Shown here in pieces: positions 17,212-25,824 of a stretch of 64,000 nt of DNA. Origin of the DNA: Bacteroidota bacterium (GTDB taxonomy: Bacteria; Bacteroidota; Ignavibacteria; Ignavibacteriales; Ignavibacteriaceae); contig JAKALM010000001.1 in NCBI GenBank assembly GCA_021824145.1, positions 186,001-250,000 on the forward strand. Direction: 5' to 3'. Within the stretch, counting starts at the first letter, position 1. Every line of letters starts with the position of its first letter. Below the pieces are notes generated by a model, which saw only the letters and a list, made by a program, of their open reading frames with translations, was not told where the DNA came from and searched no databases. The position numbers were made by a program, and so were the translations under genes.

Positions 17212-17297
17212 TTAATCAATTAATTTTTAACCGAAATTAAAATTACAAAACATAGTTACCTTAATAAAGATGCAATCAAAAAAGAAATAAAAATTAT

Positions 17298-17933
17298 TTA
17301 ATATAGGCTTTGAGGAACTTCAGTTATATTATTCAGAATTTTTTCTGCACCGAAAAAATTGCTGTGTTTTGTAAGATTTGTCGGAATTACAAAACACTTC
17401 AATCCAGCTGCTAATGCTGATTTCAAACCTCTTTCCGAATCTTCAATAACTATGCAATTTTCTTTATTCAAACCGCTTATTGCCAAAGCTTTTAAGTATG
17501 GATCAGGTGCAGGTTTAGAATTTTCATAATCCTCAACTGTAAGAATAAAATCAAAATAATTAAGCAGTCCGGAATTTTTATGGATAATATCGAAATGATA
17601 TTTCGTCGAACTTGTAACAATTCCCATTTTATATTTTCCAAATAATTTTTTTAATGTTTCCTTCACACCATTTATAACTTCCATTTTAATTTGAAGAAAA
17701 CTGCTGTATAATTCATCTCGTTCATTCCGCAGTTTAGTAATTTCATTTTCGCTTATTCCTTTTGCTTGTGCAAGATGCCAAGTACCGCTCGAACGTTTAA
17801 GAAAATATTCCACGTAAAATTCTTCGGTAAGCTCTATACCAATTTTTTTTAATATTTCTTTGTTTGCTTGATAATATAATTTTTCGGTATCAACAAGAAC
17901 ACCGTCATTATCCCAGAATATTGCTTTAATCAA
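17298..17933 (-). CDS. HAD-superfamily phosphatase (beta-phosphoglucomutase-like)
   Basis: A 211-residue HAD hydrolase using the TTG start at 17933. This start gives a TTGA overlap with the stop of the upstream GT39 gene and follows a GGATAAGG ribosome site; an ATG 57 bp further upstream would overlap by 61 bp. Motif I is FWDNDGVLVDTE, which has Asn where most relatives have Asp-x-Asp spacing FDxDG; motif II is VTSST; then KPAPDPYL and motif IV VIEDSERGLKSA. Cap domain is helical. Substrate probably a sugar phosphate. Confidence 0.82.
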   Translation of the reverse strand: MIKAIFWDNDGVLVDTEKLYYQANKEILKKIGIELTEEFYVEYFLKRSSGTWHLAQAKGISENEITKLRNERDELYSSFLQIKMEVINGVKETLKKLFGKYKMGIVTSSTKYHFDIIHKNSGLLNYFDFILTVEDYENSKPAPDPYLKALAISGLNKENCIVIEDSERGLKSALAAGLKCFVIPTNLTKHSNFFGAEKILNNITEVPQSLY

Positions 17934-19480
17934 ATGAAAAACCTTATCCTTTCCCAAATTAATTTTTTTGGAACTTTCAATTGTCTGCAAATAAAAATTG
18001 GAAGATTATTTTCGTACGGCATTGCATATTCACTATGAATAATGCCGACTTGCTTAACCGAAGTACATGATCGTAAATTATCTTCCATGTTTCCACCGAT
18101 AACAATAACCGTTGTAAAAGTTGTATCGCCTGGTCCCCAGAACCAATAATTATTGTGCCCACAAATTACTCTTGGCAACGGATAATTTTTTCTGAAAAAA
18201 TCTATTGCGCCTGCTTCACCGTAATTTTGTGCAAATACAACTGTCTTCTTTTGCTCTTCAGGAGAAAGCAAGGAGTAAACTTTAGAAACTGTAGCTGCCA
18301 TATTTTTCCAACCAAACATATCAGCGTAATGCTGCGGCAGTTTTTCAAGTTGATTAGATTCAGAACTTGAAGGTTGAATGCAAAGTGCTTTTGAATAATT
18401 TATAAAATTTTGTACAGGAAGAATTGGCAAAGCTAAAGGAATTAGAATTATTCCCGAAAGTAAAATTATCACCGGCAAAGAATACTTTAACCAGTTCATC
18501 GATTTAACTTTAACAATTTTTTCTATCATCACTCCACCAGCCGCAAACAGCATTGAGAAAGCTGGCCCAAGATATTCTGCTTTTGAATGCCAATTAATTA
18601 TTAATATTAAAAGTGTGATGATAAAAATGTAACCGACAATTTTTAAAAATTTTCCTTCTTTATCAAATAAGAAATAATAAATGCCTGCTATCCAAACAGG
18701 TATTGTAAAAGGATTCATAATTAATATTATATCTTTAAAAAGCGTAAAAGGATTTTGCGACGAATATTTTATTGTAGCAGCTCTTCTCATAAATTCCAGA
18801 GTTGCAAATTGGTGGGTGAAATTCCAAACTATATAAGGAATGAACATTATGAAAGCAATAATTCCGGTTAAGTAAACCCATTTAGTTGTAAATATTTTTC
18901 TTTCTGATGTTAGGAGCAATCCGATGAAGAGACCAGCTCCAAACCAAAGCAAATCGATTTTATTAAGCAAACCAAATCCTAAAACAATTCCCAGCCAAAT
19001 CCATAAAATATTTTTTCTTTCTTTGTGGATTTTGATTACTAGGTACGCAGCTAGTGCCCAAAATAACCAGTCAAAACTATTCATCGAATAAATTGAGTTC
19101 ATACCTAGAAACAATGGAGAAAGTGAAATCGAAACACAACCTAATATAATTGCTAAATATCCGCCGTTTAATTTTCGAATCATTAAACCTGTAATAAAAA
19201 TAGTAATGGCCGATGCAATTGCGGGAAGAAGTCTTATTGCAAAGATTGAATCACCGAATAATTTAATACTAAGGAAAAGAATATAACTGGCAAGCGGCGG
19301 CTGATCAACGTAACCGGCAGCAAGATGGCGGCTGCAAGCAATGTAATATAATTCATCGCGAAAATATCCGTAGCCGGCAAACGAATTTGTATATAGATGA
19401 AGCAAAAGTTCAAATATTGAAAAACCCAAAATTATATACAAACTATTACGGGCAAACTTATCATCGTTAGTGGTATTCAT
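17930..19480 (-). CDS. Glycosyltransferase family 39 (PMT-type) membrane protein
   Basis: A 516-residue polytopic protein. The first extracytoplasmic loop has the acidic FRDELYY and VDQPPLASY motifs characteristic of GT39/ArnT-like transferases that use polyprenyl-phosphate sugars. About ten hydrophobic helices follow, with a soluble C-terminal region (GEAGAIDFFRKNYPLP, GHNNYWFWGPGD). Such proteins glycosylate lipid or protein at the outer face of the inner membrane. It is coupled by a 4-bp overlap to a HAD phosphatase. Confidence 0.83.
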   Translation of the reverse strand: MNTTNDDKFARNSLYIILGFSIFELLLHLYTNSFAGYGYFRDELYYIACSRHLAAGYVDQPPLASYILFLSIKLFGDSIFAIRLLPAIASAITIFITGLMIRKLNGGYLAIILGCVSISLSPLFLGMNSIYSMNSFDWLFWALAAYLVIKIHKERKNILWIWLGIVLGFGLLNKIDLLWFGAGLFIGLLLTSERKIFTTKWVYLTGIIAFIMFIPYIVWNFTHQFATLEFMRRAATIKYSSQNPFTLFKDIILIMNPFTIPVWIAGIYYFLFDKEGKFLKIVGYIFIITLLILIINWHSKAEYLGPAFSMLFAAGGVMIEKIVKVKSMNWLKYSLPVIILLSGIILIPLALPILPVQNFINYSKALCIQPSSSESNQLEKLPQHYADMFGWKNMAATVSKVYSLLSPEEQKKTVVFAQNYGEAGAIDFFRKNYPLPRVICGHNNYWFWGPGDTTFTTVIVIGGNMEDNLRSCTSVKQVGIIHSEYAMPYENNLPIFICRQLKVPKKLIWERIRFFI

Positions 19481-19650
19481 TCTATATCTTCTAAATAAAT
19501 TTAATTCATTAAAATATTTTTCTGAATTTACTATTTGAATGAAACATAAATAACTGTGTTCCGTCTATATTTTATTGGAAATAATTTGCAATTTCTATAT
19601 CTGAAATTACATTTTATATTAGCAATAAGAAAAAATATTTAGGTGGAAAG

Positions 19651-19998
19651 ATGGAAAAAATTACTGTATATGAAAAACCTACATGTACAACTTGCAGAAA
19701 AGTTGTAAAAATTTTAAAAGAAAAAGGAATCAATTTTGAAGAAGTGAATTATTACATTGAGCCGTTTACAAAAGAAAAGCTGGAGTCACTTCTAAATAAA
19801 ATGAAAATGAGTCCAAGCGAACTTTTAAGAAAAAATGAACGTGCATATAAAGAACTTGATATCGACAGTTACAACGAAGGACAACTTTTAGAATTGATGC
19901 TGCTTGATAGTGATTTAATCCAAAGACCAATTGTTGAGATGGGCAAGAAAGCAATTCTTGCTCGGCCGCCTGAAAAAATTTACGAATTGTTTGAATGA
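19651..19998 (+). CDS. ArsC/Spx-family thioredoxin-fold protein
   Basis: This 115-residue protein starts ITVYEKPTCTTCRKVVKIL: the Cys-x-x-Cys at residues 12-15 is the active-site position of the ArsC/Spx fold. RPIVEMGKKAILARPPEKI near the C-terminus matches the arsenate-reductase-like substrate loop. Close relatives (YffB, glutaredoxin-dependent ArsC) are oxidoreductases; genuine arsenate reduction is unproven and no arsenic resistance genes are nearby. It has a good AGGTGGA ribosome site. Converges on the PPK2 gene with a 4-bp gap. Confidence 0.82.
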   Translation: MEKITVYEKPTCTTCRKVVKILKEKGINFEEVNYYIEPFTKEKLESLLNKMKMSPSELLRKNERAYKELDIDSYNEGQLLELMLLDSDLIQRPIVEMGKKAILARPPEKIYELFE

Positions 19999-20002
19999 AA
20001 AA

Positions 20003-20866
20003 TTATTTTTCGTCTTCTAACTGTTTTTTGCAATCGGCTAAATCTTTCAGCTGCTCTGCACTTAACTTCGGATAATTAATTGGAAGCTTGTCCATAGTTT
20101 CAACGATAATTTCAGATACGGCAAGCCGCATAAACCATTTATGATCAGCGGGGATTATAAACCACGGCGCATGTTTTTTGCTTGTTGCTGAAATTGCTTC
20201 TTGATAACATTTCTGATATTCATTCCAAAATTGTCTTTCTTTTATATCAGCATCTGAAAATTTCCAGTTTTTTGATTTTTTATCAATCCGTTCTAAAAAT
20301 CTTTTCTTTTGTTCTTCTTTGGAAACATGAAGAAAAAATTTTAAGATGATTGTTCCGTTGTCAAATAAGAATTTTTCAAAATCATTTATTTCTTTGAATC
20401 GCTGATTCCAAATATTGTCACTAATTAATTCTTTTGGAATTTTTTCGTTTTTAATTAAATCATGAACTCTTACAACTAAAACTTCTTCATAATAAGATCT
20501 GTTAAAAATTCCAATTCTTCCGCGTTCTGGCAAAGCTTTGTTGATTCGCCAAAGATAATTATGATTTAATTCTTCAGCAGAAGGCTGTTTAAAACTTGTA
20601 ACTTGTGTGCCTTGAGGATTAAGTCCGCTCATAACATGTTTTATAGTTCCGTCTTTGCCGGCTGCATCCATAGCTTGAAATATTAGAAGCATCGAATAAT
20701 TATCATCAGCATAAAGTTTATCCTGAAGTGCGATCATCTTTTTAATATTATTTTTTAAAACTTTTTTTGCATCTTTCTTAGAAGAAAAACCGTTTGTGTC
20801 GTCAGTTTTGATTATTGAAAGATCAATCTTCAAGTTTGGCTTAACAATAAATTTATTAATGCTCAT
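20003..20866 (-). CDS. ppk2: Polyphosphate kinase 2 family protein
   Basis: A 287-residue PPK2 of the single-domain type. Walker A-like AMDAAGKDGTIKHVMSG near residue 66 and the lid motif RGRIGIFNRSYYEEVLVVRVH near 119 are intact; it also has WEF-type segments (WNQRFKEINDFE, KFFLHVSKEEQKKRF). The family transfers phosphate between polyphosphate and nucleoside mono- or diphosphates. The class (I or III) cannot be settled from motifs alone. Confidence 0.9.
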   Translation of the reverse strand: MSINKFIVKPNLKIDLSIIKTDDTNGFSSKKDAKKVLKNNIKKMIALQDKLYADDNYSMLLIFQAMDAAGKDGTIKHVMSGLNPQGTQVTSFKQPSAEELNHNYLWRINKALPERGRIGIFNRSYYEEVLVVRVHDLIKNEKIPKELISDNIWNQRFKEINDFEKFLFDNGTIILKFFLHVSKEEQKKRFLERIDKKSKNWKFSDADIKERQFWNEYQKCYQEAISATSKKHAPWFIIPADHKWFMRLAVSEIIVETMDKLPINYPKLSAEQLKDLADCKKQLEDEK

Positions 20867-20896
20867 AAAATTAATTTCTCATAATATTAAGTTATC

Positions 20897-21589
20897 TTAA
20901 TTTAATTTTTTATTATCTAAAAGCCACTCAAATAATTTTGGGTTGTTATAAGTTTCTGTCCACGAATCATGGTCTGCCTCTGGATAAACCGTAAATTTGG
21001 GATTGCCATTGCAAGCTTTAAGCTTCTCTACCATTTCTTCAGATCTTTTTATTGGTACTACAGTATCTTTTACACCATGGAAAGCCCAAATTGGAAGATC
21101 TTTTATTGCACAAACTTTTGATGGATCGCCGCCGCCGCAAATTGGTGCAATAGCTGCAAATGTTTCCGGATGTTTAATTGCTAAATCCCACGTTCCAAAT
21201 CCGCCCATGCTTAACCCAGTTAAATAAATTCTTTTTGCATCAATATTATATTTTGAAATTACTTCTTGAAGAAGAATGAAAAGCTCATCAGAATCCCACC
21301 ATAATTTATCTTTGCATTGTGGTGACAAAATAATAAAAGGCAAATCTTTTCCAGTCTCAATAATTTTTGGCGGACCGTGCCTTTTTACAAAATCAAGATT
21401 TTCGCCTCTTTCTCCTGCTCCATGTAAAAATAAAATAATTGGGAATGGAATTTTTTCTTGATCATAATTCTGTGGAAGATATAAAAGGTATTTATCATTC
21501 ATAGTTTTTGGCAAACTATTTTCAATTTTTACAATTATTTGTTTGGGCGATTTTTTCATAATTAATCCAGATGAACATCCAAATATCAA
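20897..21589 (-). CDS. Lipoprotein alpha/beta hydrolase with disrupted signal peptide
   Basis: The open frame encodes an alpha/beta hydrolase of the prolyl-oligopeptidase/feruloyl-esterase-like kind: oxyanion LFLHGAGERGEN, nucleophile elbow TGLSMGGFGTWD, acid in GVKDTVVP and final histidine in ADHDSW. The only start in frame is a TTG inside what looks like a lipoprotein signal (LIFGCSSG, lipobox Cys). The full signal (MKFIVVLIIS-like) is restored if one T is removed from the TTTT at 21614-21617, next to an ATG at 21621-21623 that lies out of frame. So either a one-base frameshift, phase variation or a sequence error is present. Confidence 0.75.
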   Translation of the reverse strand: MIFGCSSGLIMKKSPKQIIVKIENSLPKTMNDKYLLYLPQNYDQEKIPFPIILFLHGAGERGENLDFVKRHGPPKIIETGKDLPFIILSPQCKDKLWWDSDELFILLQEVISKYNIDAKRIYLTGLSMGGFGTWDLAIKHPETFAAIAPICGGGDPSKVCAIKDLPIWAFHGVKDTVVPIKRSEEMVEKLKACNGNPKFTVYPEADHDSWTETYNNPKLFEWLLDNKKLN

Positions 21590-21761
21590 ATTGGAGATTA
21601 TTAAAACTACTATAAAATTTCATATTTTCATTTCTCCACCGTTTATAAAATTAATTTTTATATCAGACTATTGCCAGATAAAATCTAAAATTATTTTGTT
21701 ATTTTAACAACCATTAAATACTATTTCAAATTAGAGAAATTGGTAAACAACTTTTAACCTT

Positions 21762-22331
21762 ATGAAAACATTGCAAAGATGCGGATGGTCGAATAGCGAT
21801 CAATTATACATTGATTATCACGATAAAGAATGGGGCATTCCGATTCATGAAGACAGACTGCTTTTTGAATTTTTAATTCTCGAAGGAATGCAAGCTGGTT
21901 TAAGCTGGTTTACAATTTTAAGGAAACGAGAAAATTTTAGAAAAGCTTTCGATAATTTTAACTTCAAAAAAATTGCTGCTTATGATAAAAAGAAAATAAA
22001 TGAGCTGATGAAGAATGAAGGAATTATTCGGAATAGATTGAAAATTAATTCGGCAATTCAAAATGCAAAAGCTTTTATAAATATTCAAAAAGAGTTTGGA
22101 AGCTTTGATAAATACATTTGGCAATTCACAAGCGGAAAAACAATAAAGAATTCGTGGAAAGAATTAAAGCAAATACCAACAACTACAAAAGAAAGTGATG
22201 CAATGAGCAAAGACTTGAAGAAGAGAGGTTTTAATTTTGTTGGTTCAACAATTTGTTATTCTTTTATGCAGGCTGTGGGAATGGTTAATGACCACGTTGT
22301 TGGATGTTTTCGCTATAAAGAATTGAAATAA
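21762..22331 (+). CDS. tag: DNA-3-methyladenine glycosylase I
   Basis: A 189-residue Tag enzyme, which excises 3-methyladenine from DNA. RCGWSN at the N-terminus supplies the first zinc cysteine; YHDKEWGIPIHEDRLLFEFLILEGMQAGLSW carries the catalytic Glu and the substrate pocket. The C-terminal GSTICYSFMQAVGMVNDHVVGCF has the family's zinc-binding His and Cys. Length matches E. coli Tag. The gene stands alone. Confidence 0.95.
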   Translation: MKTLQRCGWSNSDQLYIDYHDKEWGIPIHEDRLLFEFLILEGMQAGLSWFTILRKRENFRKAFDNFNFKKIAAYDKKKINELMKNEGIIRNRLKINSAIQNAKAFINIQKEFGSFDKYIWQFTSGKTIKNSWKELKQIPTTTKESDAMSKDLKKRGFNFVGSTICYSFMQAVGMVNDHVVGCFRYKELK

Positions 22332-22394
22332 TTTTTACATTTATGGTACAAAAAATTTGTTATAAATTAGATCAAAAAATTTATAGAGGATAAA

Positions 22395-22610
22395 ATGATT
22401 AGTAAGGAATTGGTTGATATACTTTGCTGCCCGGAAACAAAAGCTGATCTTGTTTTAGACGGTAATACTTTAGTTTCGGTTGATAAAAATACGCGACGCC
22501 GTTATCGGATTGAAGATGATATCCCAATTATGTTGATTGAAGAATCCGAACAGCTAAGTATGGAAGAATGGAAATCTATAATGCAGAAACATAATATAAA
22601 AATTGAGTAA
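22395..22610 (+). CDS. Trm112-like small protein
   Basis: A 71-residue protein of the Trm112/UPF0434 (YcaR) type: DILCCPETKADLVLDGNTLVSV, then YRIEDDIPIMLIEES. Bacterial members often lie beside methyltransferases or lipid-A genes and may act as activators or chaperones of methyltransferases. An ICMT-like methyltransferase gene follows almost immediately, so a partner relation is plausible. The zinc site is not complete: CC at 11-12 is present but the second pair is missing, as in YcaR. Confidence 0.83.
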   Translation: MISKELVDILCCPETKADLVLDGNTLVSVDKNTRRRYRIEDDIPIMLIEESEQLSMEEWKSIMQKHNIKIE

Positions 22611-22617
22611 TTTTTTT

Positions 22618-23196
22618 ATGGACCCAATTAATTTAATTATCGGACTAAACATCATTGCTACTTTTGGTGCAAATGTAGGCGGCGCAAAAAAAGGAGTTCG
22701 ATCTTCCCTAATCGCTTCAAAAGAAAAACCCAAAACTTATCTCCAAACTTTACCGCTTATTTTATCTGCCTTTACGCTGGTTTCATTAATTATAGCAGTT
22801 TTCCAAATAGGAACTTTTAATTACCAAAATTTCTCTGAAAATATTCGGCTTGTTGGATTAGTCATTTACTTAATTTTTTCATGGATTCAAATTTGGTCAT
22901 ACAAAACACTTGGTGAAAACTATTCGCAGGAAATTGTAATTTTTAAAAATCATAATCTTATAACAAAAGGTCCTTTTAAGTTTATTCGTCATCCGCAATA
23001 TCTTTCACAAATTTTAGCTGACCTTGGCGGTGGCATAGCAACTCTGAGTTTTGTATTAATTATTTTCCTTATAATTGAAATCCCATTTTTAATTATGCGC
23101 GCTAAACTTGAAGAAAAACTTCTTGAAAAGAATTTCAAAGAAACATTCCAATCTTATAAAAAGAAAACCGGCTTTATTATTCCGTTTGTTGGTTGA
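22618..23196 (+). CDS. Isoprenylcysteine carboxyl methyltransferase-like membrane protein
   Basis: This small polytopic protein (192 residues from the ATG at 22618; a TTG at 22603 overlapping the Trm112-like gene is the alternative) has four to five helices. The hallmark is LITKGPFKFIRHPQYLSQILADLGGG followed by a final hydrophobic pair and an MRAKLEEKLLEKNF tail, which is the ICMT/PEMT (NnrU-like) SAM-binding region. Its methyl acceptor in bacteria is usually unknown. It follows the Trm112-like gene in the same unit and precedes the amidase gene by 23 bp. Confidence 0.83.
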   Translation: MDPINLIIGLNIIATFGANVGGAKKGVRSSLIASKEKPKTYLQTLPLILSAFTLVSLIIAVFQIGTFNYQNFSENIRLVGLVIYLIFSWIQIWSYKTLGENYSQEIVIFKNHNLITKGPFKFIRHPQYLSQILADLGGGIATLSFVLIIFLIIEIPFLIMRAKLEEKLLEKNFKETFQSYKKKTGFIIPFVG

Positions 23197-23219
23197 ATAC
23201 TTATTGTAAAGATTTTAAG

Positions 23220-24764
23220 ATGAAAAAATATTTTTTATTATTTCTCATATTACTGATAAACTTTTCAATCATAGCGCAATCAATTAACAGTCTTATTGTT
23301 GTTTCTGGAGAAAAAAGGTTTTACATACCGGTTTACCATCGCGAAGGGATGATTTATTTTTCAATTAAAAATTTTGCCGACGCACTTTCTGTCGATTATT
23401 CATACAATTCTGAAACGGAAAAAATTAAACTAAACTTTAATGAATACACCCTTTATGTAACTGCTAAAAATCCATTTCTTATCCTTCAAAAGAAAGATAA
23501 AAGTGAATCAAATGTAATTCAGCTGCCTACTTCAACATATATGTTGGAAAATCAAATTTATCTGCCATTAAAATATTCTATTAAGGCTTTACAGACAGCC
23601 TCAGGAATGAATTTAGAATTTCAATCCCCAAATACTTTAATTGTTAAAACTGAAAATTCAGAACCGAAAATTACTCCAAATGAAATTACTTCAAATTCTA
23701 ATTTCGACATCACTGGATTTTCATTAGACGAAAAAGCAAACGGAGTTTTAATCAGATTAAATTCAAAAAAAAATATACCATCATATAATAGTTCATTTAA
23801 AAATGGAATTCTTACATTCATTTTTAGAAAGGTTCATCTTGATCCAGCTAAACTGTTTAAACAAAATGGTGAAGGTCTAATAAAATGGATACATTCAAGA
23901 AATATTAAGAACGATGCTGAAATTCAATTCGGGCTGGGAAAAGAATATACTTCTAGCGAAGTGATGAATATAAATAACAGCAATGACCTTTTGATTGCGC
24001 TATACAATAAAGTTTTTGAAAATCACGCTGTGAAGAATAAAGAAAAAGCAAAATGGAATTTTAATGTTATTGTTATTGATGCTGGCCATGGCGGTAAAGA
24101 TACCGGCACACTCGGAGTAAATGGGATTGAAGAAAAAAATATAAATCTTGCAATTGCACTTAAACTTGGCAAAGATATTGAACAACAAATGAAAGATGTA
24201 AAAGTTGTTTACACACGTAAAACAGACAAGTTTATTGAACTTTATCGACGGGGACAAATTGCAAATGAAGCAGGCGGAAATTTATTTATCTCAATTCACT
24301 GCAACGCAACTCCCAAAAAACCGAGTGACGCAAATGGATTTGAAGTTTATTTACTGCGCCCCGGGAGAACCAAAGAAGCAATTGATATTGCAGAACGTGA
24401 AAATAGCGTAATAAAATATGAAGATAATCCTTCGCGCTATAAAAAACTTACTGATGAAAACTTTATTCTTGTAAGTATGGCTCAATCTTCTTACATGAGA
24501 TATTCGGAAAAGTTTGCCGAAATTTTGGATAAAGAATTTAGTAAAGATATTGGTATAGAACCGCGCGGTGTTAAGCAGGCCGGGTTTTATGTTCTAGTTG
24601 GGGCATCAATGCCAAGCGTATTAATTGAAACTGGATTTTTATCGAACCGCCACGATGCAAAATATTTAAATAGTTCAAAAGGTCAAGCGCAAATTGCCGA
24701 AGCAATTCTTCAAGCAATAAAAAAATTCAGAAATGAATACGAAAAAAATATTGAAGCAGAATAA
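23220..24764 (+). CDS. N-acetylmuramoyl-L-alanine amidase (AmiC type)
   Basis: A 514-residue secreted amidase from the ATG at 23220; a hydrophobic signal peptide follows directly (KKYFLLFLILL). Residues ~25-140 form a copper-amine-oxidase-like N-domain, then an AMIN-like beta domain (~165-260). The C-terminal Amidase_3 catalytic domain starts VIVIDAGHGGKDTGTLG (zinc His), then TRKTDKFIELYRRGQIAN, FISIHCNA (zinc His) and VLIETGFLSNRHDAK with the catalytic Glu. It cleaves the amide bond between MurNAc and the stem peptide during cell separation. Confidence 0.92.
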   Translation: MKKYFLLFLILLINFSIIAQSINSLIVVSGEKRFYIPVYHREGMIYFSIKNFADALSVDYSYNSETEKIKLNFNEYTLYVTAKNPFLILQKKDKSESNVIQLPTSTYMLENQIYLPLKYSIKALQTASGMNLEFQSPNTLIVKTENSEPKITPNEITSNSNFDITGFSLDEKANGVLIRLNSKKNIPSYNSSFKNGILTFIFRKVHLDPAKLFKQNGEGLIKWIHSRNIKNDAEIQFGLGKEYTSSEVMNINNSNDLLIALYNKVFENHAVKNKEKAKWNFNVIVIDAGHGGKDTGTLGVNGIEEKNINLAIALKLGKDIEQQMKDVKVVYTRKTDKFIELYRRGQIANEAGGNLFISIHCNATPKKPSDANGFEVYLLRPGRTKEAIDIAERENSVIKYEDNPSRYKKLTDENFILVSMAQSSYMRYSEKFAEILDKEFSKDIGIEPRGVKQAGFYVLVGASMPSVLIETGFLSNRHDAKYLNSSKGQAQIAEAILQAIKKFRNEYEKNIEAE

Positions 24765-24858
24765 AAAAGATTCGATCATTCATTTTTTGTCATTTATCAC
24801 AGAATTCCGCCAGTTAATTATTTCCCGCCAAAAAATCTTGCTTAATAATTTTGATTAA

Positions 24859-24957
24859 TTTAAGTTTGGAAACTTAAAATACATTATTAGTTTCCCAAGT
24901 AGAAATTTTGTTTGAAATATTCATTTTATTGAAGATTTTAATACGAAATGGGAAACT
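24859..24957. promoter_or_regulatory. Palindromic TetR operator candidates upstream of the efflux regulator
   Basis: A perfect palindrome with 9-bp arms and a 2-bp centre (TTTAAGTTT-GG-AAACTTAAA) lies at 24859-24878. Two related words lie closer to the gene: AGTTTCCCA (24889-24897) and TGGGAAACT (24949-24957), which are exact inverted copies of each other. All share the GGAAACT core. The position, 35-130 bp before the TetR start, fits autoregulation. Confidence 0.5.
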
Positions 24958-24991
24958 TTGAAAACAGAAATCGTTTTTATTAGGTGTCAAG

Positions 24992-25630
24992 ATGACAGAA
25001 GAAAAAGAATTAAAAGATAGAATTCTGCTAAAAGCTGAAGAAATGTTCCTTCAGTTTGGTTATTCAAAAGTTACGATGGAAGAAATTGCCTCGGGGCTTG
25101 GAATGAGTAAAAAGACTTTATATAAATATTTTCCAAGCAAAGAAAGTTTAATCCGAGAGCTTTTATACAACAGGCAATGTGAAGCTGAAGATCAAATAAA
25201 TGCAATTTGGGCAGAAGAAGGTTTGGACTTTGTTGGCAAACTTAAAAAGATGATGGACTTTATCGGTAGAAGATCGACAAGAATTAGAGGGCCCCTTTTT
25301 GAAGATCTTCAAAAAAATATTCCAGATATATGGAATGAAATTCATGATATAAAAAAAATGAAAGGACTTGAGAAGGCTATAAATCTTTTCAACGCCGGCG
25401 TTGAAACTGGAATATTTAGAAATGATATAGAACGTGATATTATTATTCTTGTCTATTCTAATGCCGTACAAGGAATTATTAATCCCGAAACTCTTTCGCA
25501 GCTGCCAATTTCTGGTAATCAAGCAATTGAAATGATATTTAAAGTTTTATTTGAAGGAATTTTAACAGAAGAAGGCAGATCGAAATATATTTCTTATGAG
25601 AAAAAAGAAAATCAGCCAAACCAAAAGTAA
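24992..25630 (+). CDS. TetR/AcrR family transcriptional regulator
   Basis: A 212-residue regulator. N-terminal HTH: ILLKAEEMFLQFGYSKVTMEEIASGLGMSKKTLYKYFPSKESL (residues ~10-52), the classic TetR DNA-binding signature. The C-terminal helical ligand domain (~60-200) includes GPLFEDLQKNIPDIW and is followed by a polar tail. It immediately precedes a TolC-MFP-RND operon on the same strand, so it most probably represses that operon and itself. Confidence 0.92.
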   Translation: MTEEKELKDRILLKAEEMFLQFGYSKVTMEEIASGLGMSKKTLYKYFPSKESLIRELLYNRQCEAEDQINAIWAEEGLDFVGKLKKMMDFIGRRSTRIRGPLFEDLQKNIPDIWNEIHDIKKMKGLEKAINLFNAGVETGIFRNDIERDIIILVYSNAVQGIINPETLSQLPISGNQAIEMIFKVLFEGILTEEGRSKYISYEKKENQPNQK

Positions 25631-25824
25631 AAACACAAATAAATTCGAAATTTATTTTTTTAAGTCGAACAAAATTTTACCGGTAATATTCTTTAGTCTG
25701 CCGATTTATTATTTGATAACTATAAGATGAAAAATAATTTTGCCATAAAAATTTTGTTTGTAAAAATAGTGAAACAAAAATGAAATTAATGAAACAAAAG
25801 ACAATCGATACAAGGAGAAGTGAA

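Noticed and set aside
25784-25803. Near-repeat ATGAAACAAAA words before the TolC gene as an operator
   Set aside because: Low-complexity A-rich direct repeats; no dyad and no match to the GGAAACT words upstream.
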